NCBI RefSeq assembly: GCF_011762025.1
Contig: NZ_JAASQR010000001.1
Coordinates: forward strand, 558,001 to 622,000
DNA from: Sphingobium vermicomposti
Lineage (GTDB): Bacteria > Pseudomonadota > Alphaproteobacteria > Sphingomonadales > Sphingomonadaceae
Reading direction: 5' to 3'
Length of the DNA stretch: 64,000 nucleotides
A model generated the notes under the pieces. That model saw only the letters and a program-made list of their open reading frames with translations. It did no database searches and was not told the DNA's origin. Position numbers and translations under genes: made by a program. How positions within the stretch are numbered: position 1 is the first letter of the stretch; every line of letters starts with the position of its first letter. This document shows positions 1 to 8,762 of the stretch, piece after piece.

Positions 1-1
1 C

Positions 2-856
2 GACGGCGCACTGGCCCGGTCACCGACGCAGGCCGCATGGAACCGGGCGCGGGACATTGCGCGGGCAGCGCTCGCTGGCCAGGTGTTCAAGCCGGTCGGC
101 TATGCCACCCATTATCATACCGACTGGGTGGTGCCCTATTGGAGCAGCAGCCTGGACAAGGTCGCGGCGGTCGACACGCATCTCTTCTTCCGGTGGCGGG
201 GATGGTGGGGCACGCCCCCCGCCTTCCGCTTGAGCCGAGCGTCGACAGAGCCAGTCATCCCCCGCATCGCGCATCTGTCGGCAGCGCATCAGGGCGACGG
301 CATCCTGATCGCTGGCCTGCCGCCGGTGCTGTTGCCGGGCGGCGGCGTGGCGACACTGGCGGCCCAGCCTCAACAAGCCATCGGCGCGGAGTCTGTCGGA
401 CGGACGATGGCAGGCGCGCGATTGATCACGATTGCGCCGGGCGCGAAAAGTTTCCTGGTGGAACTAAGCCGCGACAGCCAGCCTGACATGTGGCCAGCGA
501 TGGCGCAGACATTCTGCGCCGGGCGGCCCGAATGCCGAATCATGGCATGGCGGACGGGCAACGCTCCGTCGGGGCTGCCCCTGACCGGGGATCAGATGGA
601 AAGCATGACTTTCGCCTATATCCACAATGCCGCTACGGGCCTGCAGCGATCCCTCTGGAACTGCACCCAATCGCCACGCGCCAATGCGGGGGAATGCATG
701 CGTCAACGCAATCCCGCCCCCGCGCAGACCCGTGAGCCGGCGACAAAGGTCGTCGTGCCGACGCTCGGCGGCGTGCGGCGTAAGGATCGGTTCGAAACGG
801 TGAAGATCATACCGCCCGCCCCTGTCGTGGCGCAGAAGGACATGCCAACTCAATAG
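2..856 (+). CDS. Cell wall hydrolase, SleB-like, 5' end outside window
   Basis: Reading frame already open at base 2, so the N-terminus lies upstream of the window; about 284 codons are visible. The visible start reads through into GQVFKPVGYATHYHTDWVVP, the closing part of the Hydrolase_2 (SleB/CwlJ) domain common in sphingomonad cell wall hydrolases, which act on peptidoglycan. The rest (about residues 60-284) is a low-similarity extension ending in a basic, proline-rich tail. The catalytic glutamate would be upstream and cannot be checked here. Family assignment rests on the HYHTDWVVPYW block. Confidence 0.75.
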   Translation, partial: DGALARSPTQAAWNRARDIARAALAGQVFKPVGYATHYHTDWVVPYWSSSLDKVAAVDTHLFFRWRGWWGTPPAFRLSRASTEPVIPRIAHLSAAHQGDGILIAGLPPVLLPGGGVATLAAQPQQAIGAESVGRTMAGARLITIAPGAKSFLVELSRDSQPDMWPAMAQTFCAGRPECRIMAWRTGNAPSGLPLTGDQMESMTFAYIHNAATGLQRSLWNCTQSPRANAGECMRQRNPAPAQTREPATKVVVPTLGGVRRKDRFETVKIIPPAPVVAQKDMPTQ

Positions 857-906
857 GCAGCCTTGACACCCCACACGGTCACGCGCGCCACCCTGGAGCC
901 ATGCAA

Positions 907-938
907 TAAAAAAGGGGCCGCCGGGCAGGCGACCCCTT
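907..938 (-). terminator. Rho-independent terminator of the cold-shock gene
   Basis: On the minus strand, AAGGGGTCGCC and GGCGGCCCCTT form a stem and are followed by a run of six T. It sits just downstream of the stop codon of the cold-shock-domain gene. Confidence 0.75.
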
Positions 939-970
939 CTATCCTCTCCGCGAAAGCGGGCAGGCGCGTT

Positions 971-1789
971 TTAGTCGTTCTTCGGCTGAAGATTGACGGC
1001 CGCGTGCTTACCGCGACGATCGACTTCCAGTTCGAAGTCCAGACGGTCGCCTTCATTGAGGGCAGACATGCCTGCACGCTCTACGGCGCTGATGTGGACG
1101 AATGCGTCAGGCTGACCGTCGTCGCGCTGGATGAAGCCAAAGCCCTTCATTGCATTGAAGAACTTGACCGTGCCGCTGGCGCGCTCACCCGTCAGCTGGC
1201 GCTGCGGGCCACCGCGATCGCCGCCGCCGAAGCCGCCACGGTCACCACCGAAGCCGCCTGCGCGGGGTTCACGGGGTTCACGCGGACGATCGACGACCGG
1301 AAGGGGCTCACCCTCGATCTTGAGGTCGGTCGCAGAAATCTTGCCGCCGCGATCCACCAGGGTGAAGCCGAGCGGCTGACCTTCGGCAAGGCCGGTCAGG
1401 CCAGCCTGCTCCACAGCGCTGATGTGAACGAACACGTCTTCCGCGCCATCATCACGAACGACGAAGCCGAAGCCTTTTTGTCCGTTGAAGAATTTGACTA
1501 CGCCGGTGCCTTCGCCGACGACCTGGGCAGGCATACCGCCACCGCCGCCACGACCGCCGCCGAAGCCGCCACCACCGCCGCCGCCAAAACCGCCGCCGCC
1601 GCTGCGGAAACCGCCGCCACCGCCGCCGAAGCGGTCACCGCCGCCACCGCCGAAGCGATCGCCGCCGCCAAAGCCGCCGCGATCACCGCCGAAGCCGCCA
1701 CGATCACCGCCGCCGTAGAAATTGTCGTCGCCGAACCCGTCGCGCTTATCCTTGCCGCGCCCGCCGCGGCGACCTCTATCAAAACTCAT
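971..1789 (-). CDS. Cold-shock protein with two CSDs and Gly/Arg-rich N-terminus
   Basis: 272 residues from the ATG that opens MSFDRGRRGG; a longer reading exists upstream but begins with unrelated sequence. Residues 1-85 are almost entirely G, R, D and F (GGFGGDRGG-type repeats), probably disordered. Cold-shock domain 1 (about 94-160) has KGFGFVV and VFVHIS; domain 2 (about 205-270) has KGFGFIQ and AFVHIS, the RNP1/RNP2 nucleic-acid-binding motifs. A second Gly-rich linker lies at 178-195. Expected to bind single-stranded RNA/DNA as a chaperone. The low-complexity coding gives long spurious open frames on the other strand. Single-gene unit with its own terminator. Confidence 0.9.
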   Translation of the reverse strand: MSFDRGRRGGRGKDKRDGFGDDNFYGGGDRGGFGGDRGGFGGGDRFGGGGGDRFGGGGGGFRSGGGGFGGGGGGGFGGGRGGGGGMPAQVVGEGTGVVKFFNGQKGFGFVVRDDGAEDVFVHISAVEQAGLTGLAEGQPLGFTLVDRGGKISATDLKIEGEPLPVVDRPREPREPRAGGFGGDRGGFGGGDRGGPQRQLTGERASGTVKFFNAMKGFGFIQRDDGQPDAFVHISAVERAGMSALNEGDRLDFELEVDRRGKHAAVNLQPKND

Positions 1790-2032
1790 GCCCTGTTGGT
1801 CACTTTCGCTTCGCCCAAGACTAAATCGGACAAACATGCCGGGCGAAATGACATGCAGAATCCACCGCAAGGATGCGGCTTTAGGGAATCACTATATCAA
1901 TTTTTCAGGGCAGCGCGAATGATTTTAGCCCGATTGCTCCCGCATTGACGCCAAGGCCTGCTGGCCAGCCTTTCTAGGCACCCCGCAAAAGCGCCGATTG
2001 AGTTGCGACGGCTTTCGCCATAGAGGGGTCGG

Positions 2033-2650
2033 ATGAGCGTATATTTTCATGAAGAGGACCTGCCCGCAGGCGTCCTCGCCCCCGGCCCCGTTGCCGTCGA
2101 CACCGAAACCATGGGCCTCATCACGCCGCGCGACCGCCTGTGCGTCGTGCAGATCAGCGACGGCCAGGGTGACGAACATCTGGTACGATTCATGCCCGGC
2201 AGCGACTATGCCGCGCCCAACCTGCGCGCGGTTCTTGCCGACCCGGCACGGCTGAAACTCTATCATTTCGGGCGCTTCGACCTTGCGGCGATCAAACATT
2301 ATCTGGGCGTGGTGGCAGCGCCCGTCTATTGCACCAAGATCGCGTCCCGCCTGATCCGCACCTATACCGACCGCCATGGTTTGAAAGAACTGGTGCGCGA
2401 AATGCTGGGACAAGAGATCAGCAAGCAGCAGCAGTCGAGCGACTGGGGTGCACCCACCCTGTCCGACGCGCAGAAGGAATATGCAGCGTCAGACGTGCGC
2501 TATCTGCACGCCTTGAAGCTGGAAATGGACAAGCGGTTGATACGCGAAGGCCGGATGGAACTGGCGCAGGCCTGTTTCGATTTCCTCCCCCACCGGGCCG
2601 ACCTGGACCTGGCAGGCTGGCCGGAGATCGACATCTTCGCCCATATGTAA
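2033..2650 (+). CDS. Ribonuclease D-like 3'-5' exonuclease (short form)
   Basis: 205 residues, a DEDD-superfamily 3'-5' exonuclease domain without the HRDC domains of full RNase D. Visible motifs: DTETMGL (Exo I, about residue 24), FHFGRFDL (Exo II, about 82) and YAASDVRYL (Exo III, about 148-156). Alphaproteobacteria commonly carry this compact version. Likely trims the 3' ends of structured RNA. It lies 21 bp upstream of lptC on the same strand, so the two are probably co-transcribed. Confidence 0.85.
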   Translation: MSVYFHEEDLPAGVLAPGPVAVDTETMGLITPRDRLCVVQISDGQGDEHLVRFMPGSDYAAPNLRAVLADPARLKLYHFGRFDLAAIKHYLGVVAAPVYCTKIASRLIRTYTDRHGLKELVREMLGQEISKQQQSSDWGAPTLSDAQKEYAASDVRYLHALKLEMDKRLIREGRMELAQACFDFLPHRADLDLAGWPEIDIFAHM

Positions 2651-2671
2651 AGGGCGGGAGGCAGGCGCTCC

Positions 2672-3316
2672 ATGTCAATCCAGGCGGAACAGCAACGCAG
2701 CGCACGACGGCAATGGGCACGGCCGAGGGGAAGTCATGACCGGGTGGTCGGGATGCTCCGAAACTGGCTTCCAGTTGCGGCGGGCGTGTTGGCCGCACTG
2801 TTGGCGACCGCCCCCTTTGTGGGCGGTGACAAGGTGAGCTTCGTGCTCGACAAGAACAAGGTGGAAGTGGCGCAGGAACGTATGCGCGTCACCGAAGCGC
2901 TCTATCGCGGTGAAGACAGCAAGGGGCAGCCCTTTTCGCTGCGCGCGGGGTCGGCGGTGCAGAAAAGCTCGCGCGAACCTGTGGTCGACCTTAATGACAT
3001 GTCCGCGCGCGTCCTGCTGTCCGAAGGCCCTGCTTTGCTGAACGCCCGCAAGGGTCGGTACGACATGGACAGCGAACGGGTGGCGGTGGACGGCCCCGTG
3101 CAGTTCCAGGCCGCAGGCGGATACCGGCTGACGACGCGGGACGTGGGCATCGACCTCAAGACGCGAACGATGCGCAGCAACGGGCGCGTGGATGGCCGCA
3201 TCCCCATCGGGACATTCAGCGGCGATCATCTGGAAGCCGACCTCAATGCCCGCACCGTGACGCTGCAGGGCAGGGCAAGCTTGCGCATCGAACAAAATGG
3301 CCTCAAAGGGCGGTAG
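2672..3316 (+). CDS. lptC: LptC, LPS export protein
   Basis: 214 residues. A basic N-terminal tail is followed by one membrane anchor (about residues 30-50, LPVAAGVLAALLATAPFV) and a periplasmic beta-jellyroll of the OstA/LptC type. LptC hands lipopolysaccharide from the LptBFG transporter to LptA. GGAGG lies 10 nt before the ATG. The TAG stop overlaps the region of the lptA start, so the pair is translationally linked. lptB does not follow lptA here. Confidence 0.88.
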   Translation: MSIQAEQQRSARRQWARPRGSHDRVVGMLRNWLPVAAGVLAALLATAPFVGGDKVSFVLDKNKVEVAQERMRVTEALYRGEDSKGQPFSLRAGSAVQKSSREPVVDLNDMSARVLLSEGPALLNARKGRYDMDSERVAVDGPVQFQAAGGYRLTTRDVGIDLKTRTMRSNGRVDGRIPIGTFSGDHLEADLNARTVTLQGRASLRIEQNGLKGR

Positions 3317-3318
3317 TG

Positions 3319-3864
3319 ATGAAGATATCGCTGATCCTGCTGTCGGCTGGCGCACTCGGCGCGGCTGCATTCCATCCCAGCGTCCAGGCGCAGGTGCTGA
3401 AAAATCATGACAGCAACGCGCCCGTCAACTTCAACGCCGACCGCATCGAAGTGCAGGATCGCGCCGATCGCGTCGTGGTATCCGGCAATGTAGAGGTGAC
3501 CCAGGCGGGCATGCGGCTCAACGCGGCGCGCATGACGGTCGCCTACCGCAATGGCGGATCGAACGGCGGCGGGGTGGAAGTCGACCGGATCGACGCGACC
3601 GGCAACGTCGTCGTCACCAAGGGCAGCGAAACCGCACGCGGCAATGTAGCCATCTACGACCTCAACAAACGGCTGATCACCATGATCGGCAATGTCAGCC
3701 TGACCCAGGGCGCAAGCCGACTGACGGGCGGGCGACTGGTTATCGACCTGACCAGTGGCCGGTCGACCGTGGACGGGCGCTCATCCGGCGGCGCTCCGGG
3801 CGTATCGGGTGGATCAGGTGGACGCGTGTCGGGGACGTTTTCGGTTCCGCAGCGGAATAACTGA
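3319..3864 (+). CDS. lptA: LptA, periplasmic LPS transport bridge
   Basis: 181 residues from ATG 3319; a GTG at 3316, overlapping the lptC stop, is an alternative. Signal peptide about residues 1-24 (ending SVQA), then the OstA-like repeat fold (NFNADRIEVQDRADRVVVSG). The C-terminus is a Gly/Ser-rich tail. LptA oligomerises in the periplasm to carry LPS to LptDE. Directly coupled to lptC. Confidence 0.88.
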   Translation: MKISLILLSAGALGAAAFHPSVQAQVLKNHDSNAPVNFNADRIEVQDRADRVVVSGNVEVTQAGMRLNAARMTVAYRNGGSNGGGVEVDRIDATGNVVVTKGSETARGNVAIYDLNKRLITMIGNVSLTQGASRLTGGRLVIDLTSGRSTVDGRSSGGAPGVSGGSGGRVSGTFSVPQRNN

Positions 3865-4011
3865 CCCTTTTCCAGCACTGCCTCGCCGGCAGCACAGCGA
3901 CGAAATCGCTGCGCCCGAAATGTCACTGTCAAGTTAATAATAATGGCATTTTTTGGGCAAAATGCTATCATGAAAATCTGCGGGGTCACCTTCGATTCTG
4001 CGAGGTCCACC

Positions 4012-4782
4012 ATGTCACGCTTGCGAATAGCGGCTAGTGCCGCCTGTTGCTTTTTTGCGCTTTTTTCTGGCCAGGCCATGGCCGCAGAAGAAGCCAGTTG
4101 TTGGCAACCCTATGAAGTAGAGGCCGCCAAAGTCCGCGATCTGCACGTCATGCTGATGCTTGGTTCCCTAAAGTGCAAGTCACTCAATGTGGGGCTGGCC
4201 GACAAATATAGCGCCTTCACCGACCGTCACATCGGGCTGCTTTCCAGCTATAATAATGTACTCAAGGCCCGCTTCATGCGCACAAGCGGTATCAGCGATG
4301 GCCTGCGCGCCTATGAAGAGTTCAATACGAAATTGGGCAATACGCATTCCGGCAATCCCCAGACGGCCAGCTACTGCCAGATGATGGACACGCTGCTGAC
4401 CGTGGCAACAGACGCACGGGATACGGAATTGCCCAAGCTGGCGCAGAATTTTTCCGAAAGCCGGATGGGCATAGAAACGGTCTGCGCGGCAGTGGCGGCC
4501 CCGGTCACAATTGCAGCAACAGCGGCGTCTGCGCCTGCCCCGGCACCGACGGCAACACCGCCCGCCTCGCCTGTCCCCGCGTCGGTGGCCATAGCTGACC
4601 CACCAGCCTCATCCACGTCGGCCGTGGCCGCGCTGGAAGCGGCGGCGGTGGCGCTCCAGACCGCTGCGGCCAGCCTGAAGGCGCAACCGGCGGCTCCGAC
4701 GGCCACGCCTTCAGCGGATGTTCCAACAGCACTTCCGACGGCCCAACCCGCTTCGGCGACAATCATCACACCTGCGGGATGA
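4012..4782 (+). CDS. Secreted protein of unknown function
   Basis: 256 residues from the ATG preceded by GAGG seven bases upstream; earlier in-frame ATGs lack such a site. A clear signal peptide (MSRLRIAASAACCFFALFSG, cleaving after AMA) leads to a globular domain at about 27-155 with four or more cysteines, then a low-complexity Ala/Pro/Thr tail of about 100 residues. No catalytic motif recognised. Probably periplasmic or surface attached. Stands alone between lptA and a convergent operon. Confidence 0.75.
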   Translation: MSRLRIAASAACCFFALFSGQAMAAEEASCWQPYEVEAAKVRDLHVMLMLGSLKCKSLNVGLADKYSAFTDRHIGLLSSYNNVLKARFMRTSGISDGLRAYEEFNTKLGNTHSGNPQTASYCQMMDTLLTVATDARDTELPKLAQNFSESRMGIETVCAAVAAPVTIAATAASAPAPAPTATPPASPVPASVAIADPPASSTSAVAALEAAAVALQTAAASLKAQPAAPTATPSADVPTALPTAQPASATIITPAG

Positions 4783-4876
4783 TGATCGCCGCGCTATCGG
4801 GAACGAGAGGTGCAGCGACGGGGGGATATCTCGTCCCTCCGCATGACCAAAGCCCGTGCCTTCTGGCAGGGATGCG

Positions 4877-5476
4877 CTAGGGGCGCTCGTCCCAGCGGAT
4901 CAGTCGCACCTCGCCATCGCTCTCCACGGCGAGTTCGCCCAATGCGCCGGTGCGCAGCTTGAGCGACGTGGAGGGCAGCCCTGATGCGAGCAGCGCGAAT
5001 CGGGCCGCGCCATTGCTGGTCACCAGCAGCTCCGCCCCCTCCCCCTCAACTTCTCTCGCGAACCATTTTCTCCAGGCGGCAAGGCGTGCCGGGGCGTCCA
5101 CGATCCAGCCGTCGGGCGCGATGCCTTGTTCGTCCCAGTCCGCCAATGCCCGCGCTCCGATCCGGTCCAACACTTCGGTTTCGGGACGACCTTCGTCGGG
5201 GCCATGATCGATTTCACTGAGCCAGGGCAACGGGCCGGTGAACGCATGACCGGTCGCGGCGGCGATCCGCATCGCCGTCTCCCTCGCGCGCTGTAGCGGG
5301 CTGCTGTGAATGCAACGGATTGGCAAGCTGCGCTCGGCGAACCAGCTGCCCAGACGATCGGCCTGGACGCGACCGCTTTCGACCAGCGGAATGTCGGTCG
5401 CCGCGCCGATGCGACGGGCGTCGGCACTGCTGTCGAACGTGTTACCATGACGAATGATGAAGATGCGCCGGGTCAT
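4877..5476 (-). CDS. Histidine phosphatase family protein
   Basis: 199 residues. The RHG motif of the phosphoglycerate mutase-like histidine phosphatases is at residues 9-11 (FIIRHGNT), with a typical SSPLQRARETA block at about 58-68. The substrate cannot be inferred from sequence. Its ATG overlaps the kdsB stop by ATGA, making it the third gene of a kdsD-kdsB-phosphatase operon. That position suggests a role with sugar phosphates, perhaps as a KDO-8-phosphate phosphatase substitute; this is inference only. Confidence 0.85.
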   Translation of the reverse strand: MTRRIFIIRHGNTFDSSADARRIGAATDIPLVESGRVQADRLGSWFAERSLPIRCIHSSPLQRARETAMRIAAATGHAFTGPLPWLSEIDHGPDEGRPETEVLDRIGARALADWDEQGIAPDGWIVDAPARLAAWRKWFAREVEGEGAELLVTSNGAARFALLASGLPSTSLKLRTGALGELAVESDGEVRLIRWDERP

Positions 5477-6285
5477 GGCAGAGCGGGCGTCGGGTCACCA
5501 TGGATGGCGATGAGAGCCTCCACCCGATCGATGTCGGCGAGCGTATCGATGCCGGAACTGTCGAACAGCGGCGGTTCGACGGGCACGGTCATGACGGGGA
5601 TGCCCAGCTCCAACAGGCGTAACTGCTCCAGCCCCTCGATCGTCTCCAACGCCGTTGGCGGGGCATTTTCAAAGCGCGTGAGTGCTTCAAGCGTGTAGCC
5701 ATAAAGCCCGACATGCCGCCAAACCGGCGATGTCGGCTCACTCGCGCGCAGAGCCTCCTCTCCCCGAATAGCTGGAATGATAGTCTTGGAGAACCAGAGC
5801 GCTCGGCCATCGGCAGCGCGGGCGCACGTGGTCCCGCTAAAGGGTGATCGGATCTTATGGTCGCGCAACGCATCCAGCGCCGCCCAATCCAGCGCTATCA
5901 CCGGAGTGACGACTTGCGCGCCGGATTGCAGCGCCCCGATGACGGATCGCAGCGCGCCTTTCGGCTGAAAGGGAGAATCGCCCTGAAGATTGACGACGAA
6001 ACGCGGCGGCACGGGCCTCTGCAGCGCCGCGACCAGCGCTCGGCCCGATCCGGTGGCAATGCCGCTGTCGGTCATCGCCGCATCGCATCCTGCGGCCAAT
6101 GCGTGGTCGGCAATCTCGCGGTCGTCGGTCGCAACGACCAGTTCCGCGTCGGCCAGGTCACCAATCGCGGCGCGGGCCATGGCGATTGTACGATGCAGCA
6201 ACGTCCGCCCCGCGATCAGGTGCAGGGGCTTGCGCGGCAGGCGGGACGATCCCGCGCGTGCCGGGATGACGACGATGATGCTCAG
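5473..6285 (-). CDS. kdsB: CMP-KDO synthetase KdsB, probable CTG start
   Basis: Activates KDO with CTP for lipid A core synthesis. The nucleotide-binding block PARAGSSRLPRKPL is essential in this family, but no ATG, GTG or TTG precedes it: upstream codons run back to an in-frame stop at 6309 and the only possible initiator is CTG 6285. Read from there the protein begins (M)SIIVVIPAR, matching the start of E. coli KdsB (MSFVVIIPAR), and is 270 residues. The CTG forms CTGA with the kdsD stop, the same geometry as the ATGA junction at its own 3' end. The first TTG (6201) would delete the binding loop. Later motifs: NLQGDSPF and the RHVGLYGY block. Confidence 0.88.
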   Translation of the reverse strand: MSIIVVIPARAGSSRLPRKPLHLIAGRTLLHRTIAMARAAIGDLADAELVVATDDREIADHALAAGCDAAMTDSGIATGSGRALVAALQRPVPPRFVVNLQGDSPFQPKGALRSVIGALQSGAQVVTPVIALDWAALDALRDHKIRSPFSGTTCARAADGRALWFSKTIIPAIRGEEALRASEPTSPVWRHVGLYGYTLEALTRFENAPPTALETIEGLEQLRLLELGIPVMTVPVEPPLFDSSGIDTLADIDRVEALIAIHGDPTPALP

Positions 6286-7289
6286 GCGACCCCGGCGTTC
6301 AGCAGGTCATGCATGTGGACCGCGCCAACCAGCTGACCACCGTCGCACACAAACAGCAGGGTGACATTATGCAGATGCATCAGCCGCAATGCTTCGGACG
6401 CAAGGTCATCCGATCCCACCGTCAGCGGCGTCGGCGTCATATACCGGCCGACCGGCTCTGTCAGATGCTGTGTGTCGGTGACAGTGCGGCGCAAATCGCC
6501 ATCTGTAAAGGCACCCACCAGTTCCCCGTCCTGATTGAGCACAGCGGTGCCGCCAAGCCGCCCCCGCGTCATTTCCATGGTCGCGTCCAGCAATGATGCA
6601 TCTTCGCGCACGCGGGGGACGCCGTCGCCCTTCGCCATCAGTTCGCGAATCTTGAGCAGCTGCGCGCCAAGGCTGCCATTGGGATGAAATTTGTGGAAAT
6701 CGTCAGCCGAAAAGCCCCTCATTTCCATAAGCGCGATGGCTAATGCGTCGCCAAAGGCCATCTGCACCGTGGTCGATGTGGTCGGCGCCAGCTCATTGGG
6801 GCAGGCTTCGCGCACGGCGGGAAGCAACACGCAGACATCGGAAGCCGCCGCCACCGTGCTTTCGGAGCGAGCCGTCAGGCCCAGCAAGGGTATGCCGAAC
6901 CGCTTGCAATAATGAATGATCGGACCAAGTTCGTTCGATTCGCCCGAATAGGACAGCATCAACACGACGTCGTCAGGCGTCACCATGCCCAGGTCACCAT
7001 GACCGGCATCGGCAGGGTGCATGAAAATGGCGGGCGTGCCAGTCGACGTCAGGGTGGCCGTCAACTTGCGGGCGACGATGCCGCTCTTGCCCATGCCCGT
7101 CACGATCAGGCGGCCTCGGACATCCATGATCACGCCGACCAGACGAAGGAATATCGCCGCAAAGTCGCGATCGGAAAACTGCACCTCCAGCGCGTCGATC
7201 CCCTGTGACGCGGTCGATAGGGTCCGGCGGGCGGTTTCAACGATCCGACTGCCGGAGCCGAAAGGCACGATCTTTGATACTGTAGACAC
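6282..7289 (-). CDS. kdsD: Arabinose-5-phosphate isomerase KdsD (KpsF/GutQ family)
   Basis: 335 residues from a GTG start with AAGGG eight bases upstream. N-terminal SIS domain (about 40-180; GMGKSGIVARK, SYSGESNEL) and a C-terminal CBS pair (about 215-330), the standard full-length layout. Converts ribulose-5-phosphate to arabinose-5-phosphate, the first step of KDO synthesis. First gene of the operon, followed by kdsB with a 4-nt overlap. The 287-bp upstream region (7290-7576) shows no convincing gene and should hold the promoter. Confidence 0.92.
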   Translation of the reverse strand: MSTVSKIVPFGSGSRIVETARRTLSTASQGIDALEVQFSDRDFAAIFLRLVGVIMDVRGRLIVTGMGKSGIVARKLTATLTSTGTPAIFMHPADAGHGDLGMVTPDDVVLMLSYSGESNELGPIIHYCKRFGIPLLGLTARSESTVAAASDVCVLLPAVREACPNELAPTTSTTVQMAFGDALAIALMEMRGFSADDFHKFHPNGSLGAQLLKIRELMAKGDGVPRVREDASLLDATMEMTRGRLGGTAVLNQDGELVGAFTDGDLRRTVTDTQHLTEPVGRYMTPTPLTVGSDDLASEALRLMHLHNVTLLFVCDGGQLVGAVHMHDLLNAGVA

Positions 7290-7576
7290 GTAAAGGCCCT
7301 TTTCCCCCGGCTTCGCCGCCGGTTATCCCCTGGCTGGCGAGCGTGGCGGCGGTCGCATGGAAGCGCACCGCCATCATCTGATTTGCCGCAACCGTCCCGG
7401 CATTAAGCCGGCACCCGATGCGGGAATAGGACCGTTCGGACAGGGATGGCAATTCAATTTGTTAACGGCGTGCGAAAATTGCGCGACTCCACTGTCACAC
7501 TAAGGATAAATCAGCAGCGCAAGGAAAGTCGCCGGAACTTTTCCGCCACAAGCGCGTCATGGGCGATTTTTATCGG

Positions 7577-8575
7577 CTATTCGCCATGATAGGATCGATA
7601 CCAGGACACGAACTGCGGCACCCCGACCTCAATCGCCGTCTGTGGCGAGAAGCCGATATCACGGACAATGGCGCTGATGTCGGCAAAGGTAGCAGGCACG
7701 TCGCCCGGCTGCATCGGCTGGAAATCGACCTTCGCCTTGCGGCCACAGGCAACCTCCAGCACCGAAATGAGGTGCATCAACTCTTCGGGACGATTGTTGC
7801 CGATATTATAGAGTCGATGGGGTGAACGGCTGCCGCCCGCCTTGGCCGCGCCGTCATCGGCCGGCGCATGGTCAAGGCAGCCGATCACGCCGCTGACAAT
7901 GTCGTCGATATAGGTGAAGTCGCGCTGCATCCGGCCATGGTTGAACACCGGAATGGGCTGACCCGCGAGAATCTTTTTCGTGAAGATCCACATCGCCATG
8001 TCCGGGCGTCCCCATGGTCCATAGACGGTAAAGAAGCGCAGGCCGGTCATGGGAATGCGGAAAAGATGAGCATAGGTCTCGCTCATCAGTTCATCGGCCC
8101 GCTTGGTCGCTGCATAGAGCGACACCGGATGGTCGGCACGATCCTCCACCCGGAAAGGCAGGCTGTCATTGCCACCATAAACCGACGAAGATGAGGCGTA
8201 GACCAGATGGCGCACCCGCCGTTCCCGCGCCAATTCCAGCATGTTGACATGGCCCGCCAGGTTGGAACGGACATAGGCATGGGGATTGATCAACGAATAG
8301 CGCACGCCCGCCTGCGCGCCCAGGTGGATGATGGCCTCCACCGTATGCCCGGCAAGCACCGCGTGCAGCGCGTCCATGTCGGCAAAATCGACCTCGGCGA
8401 AGGTGAACAGCTTGCCATGGCGATCCTGCAACGCGGTGATCCGGTCGCGTTTGAGCGAAACCGGATAATAATCATTCATATTGTCGATGCCGATCACCGC
8501 CCGCCCCGACGCAAGCAGCCGATCTGCGACGGCCATGCCGATGAACCCGGCAGCCCCGGTAACAAGGATGGTCAT
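7577..8575 (-). CDS. UDP-glucuronate 4-epimerase-like NAD-dependent epimerase
   Basis: 332 residues, extended SDR fold. NAD-binding TGAAGFIG at residues 6-13, catalytic YAATK near residue 152 and the FFTVYGPWGRPDMA block typical of UDP-glucuronate epimerases (CapI/LspL type). Would supply UDP-galacturonate for LPS or capsular polysaccharide. Single gene, leftward, divergent from the GNAT-cupin operon. Confidence 0.88.
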   Translation of the reverse strand: MTILVTGAAGFIGMAVADRLLASGRAVIGIDNMNDYYPVSLKRDRITALQDRHGKLFTFAEVDFADMDALHAVLAGHTVEAIIHLGAQAGVRYSLINPHAYVRSNLAGHVNMLELARERRVRHLVYASSSSVYGGNDSLPFRVEDRADHPVSLYAATKRADELMSETYAHLFRIPMTGLRFFTVYGPWGRPDMAMWIFTKKILAGQPIPVFNHGRMQRDFTYIDDIVSGVIGCLDHAPADDGAAKAGGSRSPHRLYNIGNNRPEELMHLISVLEVACGRKAKVDFQPMQPGDVPATFADISAIVRDIGFSPQTAIEVGVPQFVSWYRSYHGE

Positions 8576-8715
8576 GCGGCAGGCAACATGCGGGCCAGAT
8601 CGGAACTCTTCACCGTCAAAATCCCCTTTTTCATCAGGTGTTATGGCCGTTCACAGACAATCCCGCGCCCGATGTAAAGGGCTTTCCCCAAAAGCGCCGT
8701 CCAACTGACCGATTT

Positions 8716-8729
8716 AGACTATTTAGTCT
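8716..8729. promoter_or_regulatory. Perfect 14-bp palindrome upstream of the GNAT-cupin operon
   Basis: AGACTA-TT-TAGTCT lies 34 bp before the first ATG of the operon, in an A/T-richer part of the 187-bp divergent gap. Placement fits an operator or -10 region. No matching sequence was seen ahead of the second GNAT/cupin pair. Confidence 0.35.
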
Positions 8730-8762
8730 TTCCCTAAGCATTGTTGCCTAAGGACAGGAGCC

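Noticed and set aside
1500..1730. Trinucleotide-like repeat block
   Set aside because: Simply the coding sequence of the Gly-rich tract in the cold-shock protein, not an independent repeat.
863..1948. 361-residue Ala/Glu-rich frame on the plus strand
   Set aside because: Mirror of the Gly-rich and cold-shock coding sequence; composition is explained by the complementary repeats.
7237..7452. 71-residue minus-strand frame overlapping the kdsD start
   Set aside because: No ribosome binding site and no conserved features; overlaps the N-terminus of kdsD in another frame.
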